Positions 15,298-18,084 of a stretch of DNA of 18,084 nt are shown one piece after another. Within the stretch, counting starts at the first letter, position 1. Each line of letters opens with the position of its first letter. A program made the translations under genes and the position numbers. Source of the DNA: an uncultured Gemella sp. (GTDB taxonomy: Bacteria; Bacillota; Bacilli; Staphylococcales; Gemellaceae); the NCBI GenBank assembly GCA_947254465.1, contig CAMYEU010000011.1, forward strand, positions 1 to 18,084, in the 5' to 3' direction. The notes under the pieces are model-generated. The model saw only the letters and a list, made by a program, of their open reading frames with translations, was not told the origin of the DNA and did not search any database.

Positions 15298-16158
15298 CTA
15301 TTCATCCTTGAATAATGAAATAATACGTTCAAATTCATCATTATCTTTGAACTCAATTTCAATCTTACCTTTTTTATTGCGACCTTGTTTAATCGTTACA
15401 GAAGTTCCAAGACGTTTTTTAAGAATGTTTTCTTGCTCTTCTATAAAAATATCCTTAGCCTTAGGTTTCTTAACCTCTTTCGGTTTCAATAACTTCGCTA
15501 CATATTCTTCTAATTCACGAACAGACATTTTTCTTTCAATTACTAAAGTACAGACATCTTCCATAGCTTTTTTTGTTTTTAATGAAAGTAACGTTCTAGC
15601 ATGCGCAGTACTAATAATCCCTTGCTCAAGTTTATTTTTAATTTCTGAAGGTAACTTTAATAAACGTAAGCTATTAGCAATATACGGTCTACTTTTTCCT
15701 AGTTTCTTAGCTAATTCCTCTTGAGTTAATGACATCTTATCCATCAGATTTTTATAACTTTCTGATTCTTCTAAAGCAGATAAATCTTCACGTTGTAAGT
15801 TTTCTAGTACTGCAAAGACCATCATTTCTTCATCTGTCAACTCTTTAATAATAGCAGGGATTGCTTTCTTACCTAGCAATTCAAATGCTCTATAACGACG
15901 CTCCCCTGCTATAATGTAATAACCTTTTACAGCTTTTTTTACAATAATAGGTTGTAATAAACCATTTTTTTCGATAGATTCTTTTAATTCGTTTAATTTT
16001 TCTTCATTAAAATAAGTTCGCGGTTGATATGGATTCTTTTTGATCTCATCAAGTGCAATTTCCACTATTTTATCATTATCTGTTACTAATTCAACATTTT
16101 CTGTAGCGAAAATAGCATCAAGTCCACGCCCTAAACCTTTACCTAATTTCTTAGCCAC
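15298..16158 (-). CDS. parB: Chromosome partitioning protein ParB (Spo0J)
   Basis: A CTP-dependent clamp that loads at parS sites near the origin, recruits SMC, and stimulates ParA ATPase. With the GTG at 16158 the protein has 286 residues and starts MAKKLGKGLGRGLDAIF, the typical ParB N-terminus that contacts ParA. CTP-binding motifs GERRYR (85-90) and ENLQRE (119-124) are present. The helix-turn-helix runs from about 145 to 165, and STAHAR is at 183-188. At the DNA-reading positions it has Arg157 and Ala185, the ParB-like pattern. A TTG six bases upstream sits right against the GAGGTGA ribosome binding site, while the GTG is six bases from it. Overlaps parA by 8 bases. No canonical parS was seen in the window. 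Confidence 0.95.
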   Translation of the reverse strand: MAKKLGKGLGRGLDAIFATENVELVTDNDKIVEIALDEIKKNPYQPRTYFNEEKLNELKESIEKNGLLQPIIVKKAVKGYYIIAGERRYRAFELLGKKAIPAIIKELTDEEMMVFAVLENLQREDLSALEESESYKNLMDKMSLTQEELAKKLGKSRPYIANSLRLLKLPSEIKNKLEQGIISTAHARTLLSLKTKKAMEDVCTLVIERKMSVRELEEYVAKLLKPKEVKKPKAKDIFIEEQENILKKRLGTSVTIKQGRNKKGKIEIEFKDNDEFERIISLFKDE

Positions 16159-16909
16159 GTTCAATCACCTCTTTAGCTAATGCTAAGTATTGTTTGGCTC
16201 CATTAGAATTTTTCGCATACTCAATAATTGGTTCACCAAAACTCGGAGCTTCGCTTAGACGTACAGTTCTTGCTATAACTGTTTCGAATGCTTTATCTTT
16301 GAAATGCTCTCTTACCTGCTCTGCCACTTGATTAGATATATTTGTTCTACTATCAGTCATAGTAAGTAATACACCAAAAATATCTAATTTAGAATTAAGA
16401 TGTTTTCTTACTATATTGAATGTATTCATAAGCTGACTAAGCCCTTCTAAGGCATAATATTCTGTCTGTACAGGGATAATTACCCCATTAGCTGCAGTTA
16501 ATGAATTTAAAGTAATAAGTCCTAAAGATGGCGGACAATCGATTACTACATAATCATAGTTCTCATTGATTTCTGAAATTGCATTTTTCATACGTTGTTC
16601 ACGGCTAATTGCTGAGACAAGCTCAACTTCTGCACCGGCTAATGCAATACTAGAAGGCACAATATCCAGATTTTCATAAGCTGTTTTAATTATTACATCA
16701 TTAATGTTAACTTCATCTACAAGGATATTATAAATTGATTGACTTATAGCTGCTTTATCTATCCCAACTCCGCTTGTTGCATTTGCTTGTGGATCAGTAT
16801 CAATTAATAATACTTTCTTTTTAAGATAAGCTAAAGAAGCCGCTAAATTAATTGAAGTAGTAGTTTTTCCTACTCCACCTTTTTGATTACATATCGCTAA
16901 TATTTTCAT
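16151..16909 (-). CDS. parA: Chromosome partitioning ATPase ParA (Soj)
   Basis: A deviant Walker A ATPase that dimerises on the nucleoid with ATP and works with ParB in origin segregation; in B. subtilis Soj also regulates DnaA. The 252 residues carry KGGVGKTTT (10-18, signature Lys10), LLIDTDPQANAT (34-45) and the Walker B segment VVIDCPPSLG (121-130). There is no N-terminal DNA-binding extension, so it is the short chromosomal type. Two adjacent ATGs exist; the second (16909) is five bases from GAGGT and gives the usual MKILAICNQKGGVGKT start. It overlaps noc by 23 bases and parB by 8. Confidence 0.96.
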   Translation of the reverse strand: MKILAICNQKGGVGKTTTSINLAASLAYLKKKVLLIDTDPQANATSGVGIDKAAISQSIYNILVDEVNINDVIIKTAYENLDIVPSSIALAGAEVELVSAISREQRMKNAISEINENYDYVVIDCPPSLGLITLNSLTAANGVIIPVQTEYYALEGLSQLMNTFNIVRKHLNSKLDIFGVLLTMTDSRTNISNQVAEQVREHFKDKAFETVIARTVRLSEAPSFGEPIIEYAKNSNGAKQYLALAKEVIERG

Positions 16910-17771
16910 CATTTACCTCTTTGTTTACATAACGTGGAACAGTAACTTTGATAACCACGCTATCCATATTTTCTTCTTCTTCTTTATTAAGATTTATATT
17001 ATATTTTTCTTCCAATTTAGCTATTTCTTTTACAAGTTTAGCTATAACCTTTTGACCATCATAATTAACTGTAGAGTTAAATACTTTTGTATCTTTTTTT
17101 ATTTTTAAATATGTATCTATTTTTTCTTCAGTTTGAGAAACGTTCAGATTCTGAGATAAAATCTGAACCAATAACTTTTCCTGAGCTGACGGTTCTAATT
17201 TAACCATAGCACGTCCATGACGTTCAGTTATTTTTTTGGTATTTATCGCATCTATAACTTTCTTACTAAGCTTTAATAAACGAAGTTTATTTGCTACAGT
17301 TGCTTGTGTTTTCCCTAAGGATTTTGCCAACTCATCTTGAGTAAGTTTATTAATTCTAAGTAATTCCTGATATGCATGTGCCTCTTCAATAGGAGTCAAT
17401 TCTTCTCTCTGAATATTTTCAATTAAGGCAAGAGTCGCCATTTGTTCATCAGTTAATTCCTTAACAATAGCCTTGGTAGTAGCATATTGTAAGTATTTAA
17501 TTGCTCTTAAACGTCTTTCCCCAGCAATAAGTTCATAGAAACCATTTCCTATATCACGAACTGTAATAGATTGAAGTAAACCATTTTGCTTAATTGATTC
17601 AGCAAGCTCTTTAATTTTCTCTTCAGTGAATTCACGACGTGGTTGATATTTATTAGGTACAATCTTCTCAACTAAAATTTCTCTGAGTACATCATCATCA
17701 GAAATTCCTACTTTTTCTGCTCTCTGGGTTAAATCATATAGCTTACTAAATGGTTTTACACTCTCTGTCAT
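16887..17771 (-). CDS. noc: Nucleoid occlusion protein Noc
   Basis: A ParB paralogue that binds chromosomal NBS sites, links DNA to the membrane and blocks FtsZ assembly over the nucleoid. The 294 residues start MTESVKPFSKLYDLTQRA, which could form the short amphipathic membrane-binding helix known from Noc. GERR (84-87) and ENIQRE (118-123) are the CTP-binding motifs; the helix-turn-helix lies at about 143-164, followed by ITERHGRAM (181-189). Gln156, Lys162 and Arg184 are the residues that distinguish Noc from ParB, supporting Noc over a second ParB. The start has AGGAGGT five to six bases upstream. It leads the operon from a promoter with TTGACA. In B. subtilis noc is not directly joined to soj; here it overlaps parA. 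Confidence 0.93.
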   Translation of the reverse strand: MTESVKPFSKLYDLTQRAEKVGISDDDVLREILVEKIVPNKYQPRREFTEEKIKELAESIKQNGLLQSITVRDIGNGFYELIAGERRLRAIKYLQYATTKAIVKELTDEQMATLALIENIQREELTPIEEAHAYQELLRINKLTQDELAKSLGKTQATVANKLRLLKLSKKVIDAINTKKITERHGRAMVKLEPSAQEKLLVQILSQNLNVSQTEEKIDTYLKIKKDTKVFNSTVNYDGQKVIAKLVKEIAKLEEKYNINLNKEEEENMDSVVIKVTVPRYVNKEVNDENISDM

Positions 17772-17803
17772 ATTTTACCTCCTATAACTTTATATACAAT
17801 AAT

Positions 17804-17832
17804 ACAATATCATACTTTAAAATAATTGTCAA
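17804..17832 (-). promoter_or_regulatory. noc-parAB operon promoter
   Basis: Minus strand TTGACA (17832-17827), a 17-base spacer, then TATTGT (17809-17804) preceded by TATGA. It is the only promoter in the window with a perfect -35. Predicted start near 17797, leaving a leader of about 26 bases to the ATG. Confidence 0.78.
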
Positions 17833-17836
17833 AAAT

Positions 17837-17850
17837 ATTTCCCGATATAT
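17837..17850. promoter_or_regulatory. Noc-binding-site-like sequence
   Basis: ATTTCCCGATATAT matches 11 of 14 positions of the B. subtilis Noc binding site ATTTCCCGGGAAAT as I remember it, with a perfect left half. It lies five bases upstream of the noc -35. A degenerate half-site could arise by chance in AT-rich DNA. Confidence 0.3.
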
Positions 17851-17888
17851 ATTAGCTAATAAAGCTTATGAAACAGTACTTTTAAAGA

Positions 17889-17902
17889 ATATTTCCGAAA
17901 TA
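17889..17902. promoter_or_regulatory. Second Noc-site-like inverted repeat
   Basis: TATTTC-C-GAAATA (17890-17902) is a perfect 6-bp inverted repeat around one base. It resembles the Noc site with three central bases removed. It lies between the noc promoter and the tRNA terminator. I see nothing else in 17851-17920. Confidence 0.25.
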
Positions 17903-17921
17903 AAACAGATATTTTTTAAAG

Positions 17922-17957
17922 ACAAAAAAAAGTGTAATCATAAATGATTACACTTTA
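17922..17957 (-). terminator. Terminator of the tRNA-Tyr/tRNA-Trp transcript
   Basis: AAAGTGTAATCAT (17929-17941) pairs with ATGATTACACTTT (17944-17956); sterically this is a 12-bp stem with a four-base loop. On the minus strand it ends in eight T residues. It starts three bases after the 3' end of tRNA-Trp. Confidence 0.93.
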
Positions 17958-17959
17958 TA

Positions 17960-18030
17960 CAGGGACGGCAGGAATCGAACCCACACCAAAGGTTTTGGAG
18001 ACCTTTGTTCTACCGTTAAACTACGTCCCT
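17960..18030 (-). tRNA. trnW: tRNA-Trp (anticodon CCA)
   Basis: On the minus strand the acceptor arms AGGGACG and CGTCCCT pair over seven bases. The anticodon arm AAGGT-CTCCAAA-ACCTT carries anticodon CCA after U33, and the T-loop reads TTCGAAT. The discriminator base is G, as expected for bacterial tRNA-Trp. The 3' CCA is not encoded (TAT follows), so it must be added by nucleotidyltransferase. It lies five bases after the tRNA-Tyr gene. Confidence 0.95.
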
Positions 18031-18035
18031 AAGAA

Positions 18036-18084
18036 TGGTGGGAAGAAGTGGATTCGAACCACTGAACCCGAAGGAGCGGATTTA
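18036..18084 (-). tRNA. trnY: tRNA-Tyr, 5' part outside the window
   Basis: Only the 3' 49 bases are present. They show the end of the anticodon loop (TAAATCC), a long variable arm of the CTCCTTCGGGTT type, a T-arm AGTGG-TTCGAAT-CCACT, the acceptor strand TCTTCCC, discriminator A and an encoded CCA (18038-18036). A class II variable arm limits it to Tyr, Leu or Ser; the TAAATCCGC segment fits GUA-anticodon tRNA-Tyr of Firmicutes. Unlike its neighbour tRNA-Trp, it encodes CCA. Confidence 0.85.

Noticed and set aside
15308..15724. Plus-strand 138-codon open frame opposite parB
   Set aside because: Antisense to a clearly recognised ParB, without a ribosome binding site or promoter.
15298..17930. 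A parS site (TGTTTCACGTGAAACA) in or near parB
   Set aside because: Reading the region by eye I found no CACGTG-centred palindrome. A motif search would be needed to be sure for degenerate sites.
17750..17947. Plus-strand 65-codon open frame antisense to the noc promoter region
   Set aside because: No ribosome binding site, composition of random AT-rich DNA, and it overlaps the noc start, promoter and the tRNA terminator.
17772..17959. Replication origin next to noc
   Set aside because: No cluster of TTATCCACA-like DnaA boxes and no dnaA or dnaN; the only similar sequence (near 387) is a single copy inside cysK.

Overview
This window is a stretch of core chromosome from a low-GC, AT-rich member of the Firmicutes (Bacilli). 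The gene content points to a non-sporulating relative of Staphylococcus and Bacillus, and Gemella is my best guess; that is inference, not proof. Reasons: strong AGGAGG ribosome binding sites, Bacillus-like gene pairs (ygaC-type phosphatase, NAD kinase yjbN, pseudouridine synthase yjbO), and a noc-parA-parB-mscS-DUF951 block with ychF nearby. I see no prophage, insertion sequence, CRISPR array or other mobile element. Bases 1-42 are not genomic: they are an Illumina Nextera index and transposase adapter left on the contig end.

Layout. 43-1254 (minus): the last two steps of cysteine synthesis, cysK then cysE, with cysE cut off by the adapter. 1523-3756 (minus): a three-gene operon of a DUF402 nucleotide phosphatase, nadK and an RluA-family pseudouridine synthase. 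3935-7297 (minus): tyrS, rpiA, an unrecognised two-pass membrane protein and a SufT/YitW-type Fe-S assembly factor, ending in a 25-bp terminator stem. 7480-9813 (plus): a bifunctional class A penicillin-binding protein. 9884-11170 (minus): a lipase-like alpha/beta hydrolase. 11278-12378 (minus): ychF. 12650-13498 (plus): a CatE-like ring-cleaving dioxygenase with three inverted repeats around its promoter. 13644-14192 (plus): a DedA/TVP38-type membrane protein. 14235-17771 (minus): noc, parA, parB, mscS and a DUF951 gene, tightly packed or overlapping. 17960-18084 (minus): tRNA-Trp and the 3' part of tRNA-Tyr.

How it works together. Most genes are housekeeping: cysteine, NADP, pentose phosphate and Fe-S metabolism, tRNA charging, cell wall synthesis, and chromosome segregation coupled to division control. 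Transcription units are short and nearly all are closed by clear rho-independent terminators, several bidirectional. Eight of the nine promoters I propose share a TRTG element one base upstream of the -10 hexamer, and most lack a recognisable -35, so extended -10 promoters look like the rule here.

I do not see a previously undescribed system. The observations most worth a second look are the adapter at the contig end, the triple inverted repeat at the catE promoter, the Noc-binding-site-like sequences upstream of noc together with the diverged DNA-reading residues of Noc and ParB, and the unknown membrane protein in the tyrS-rpiA operon.
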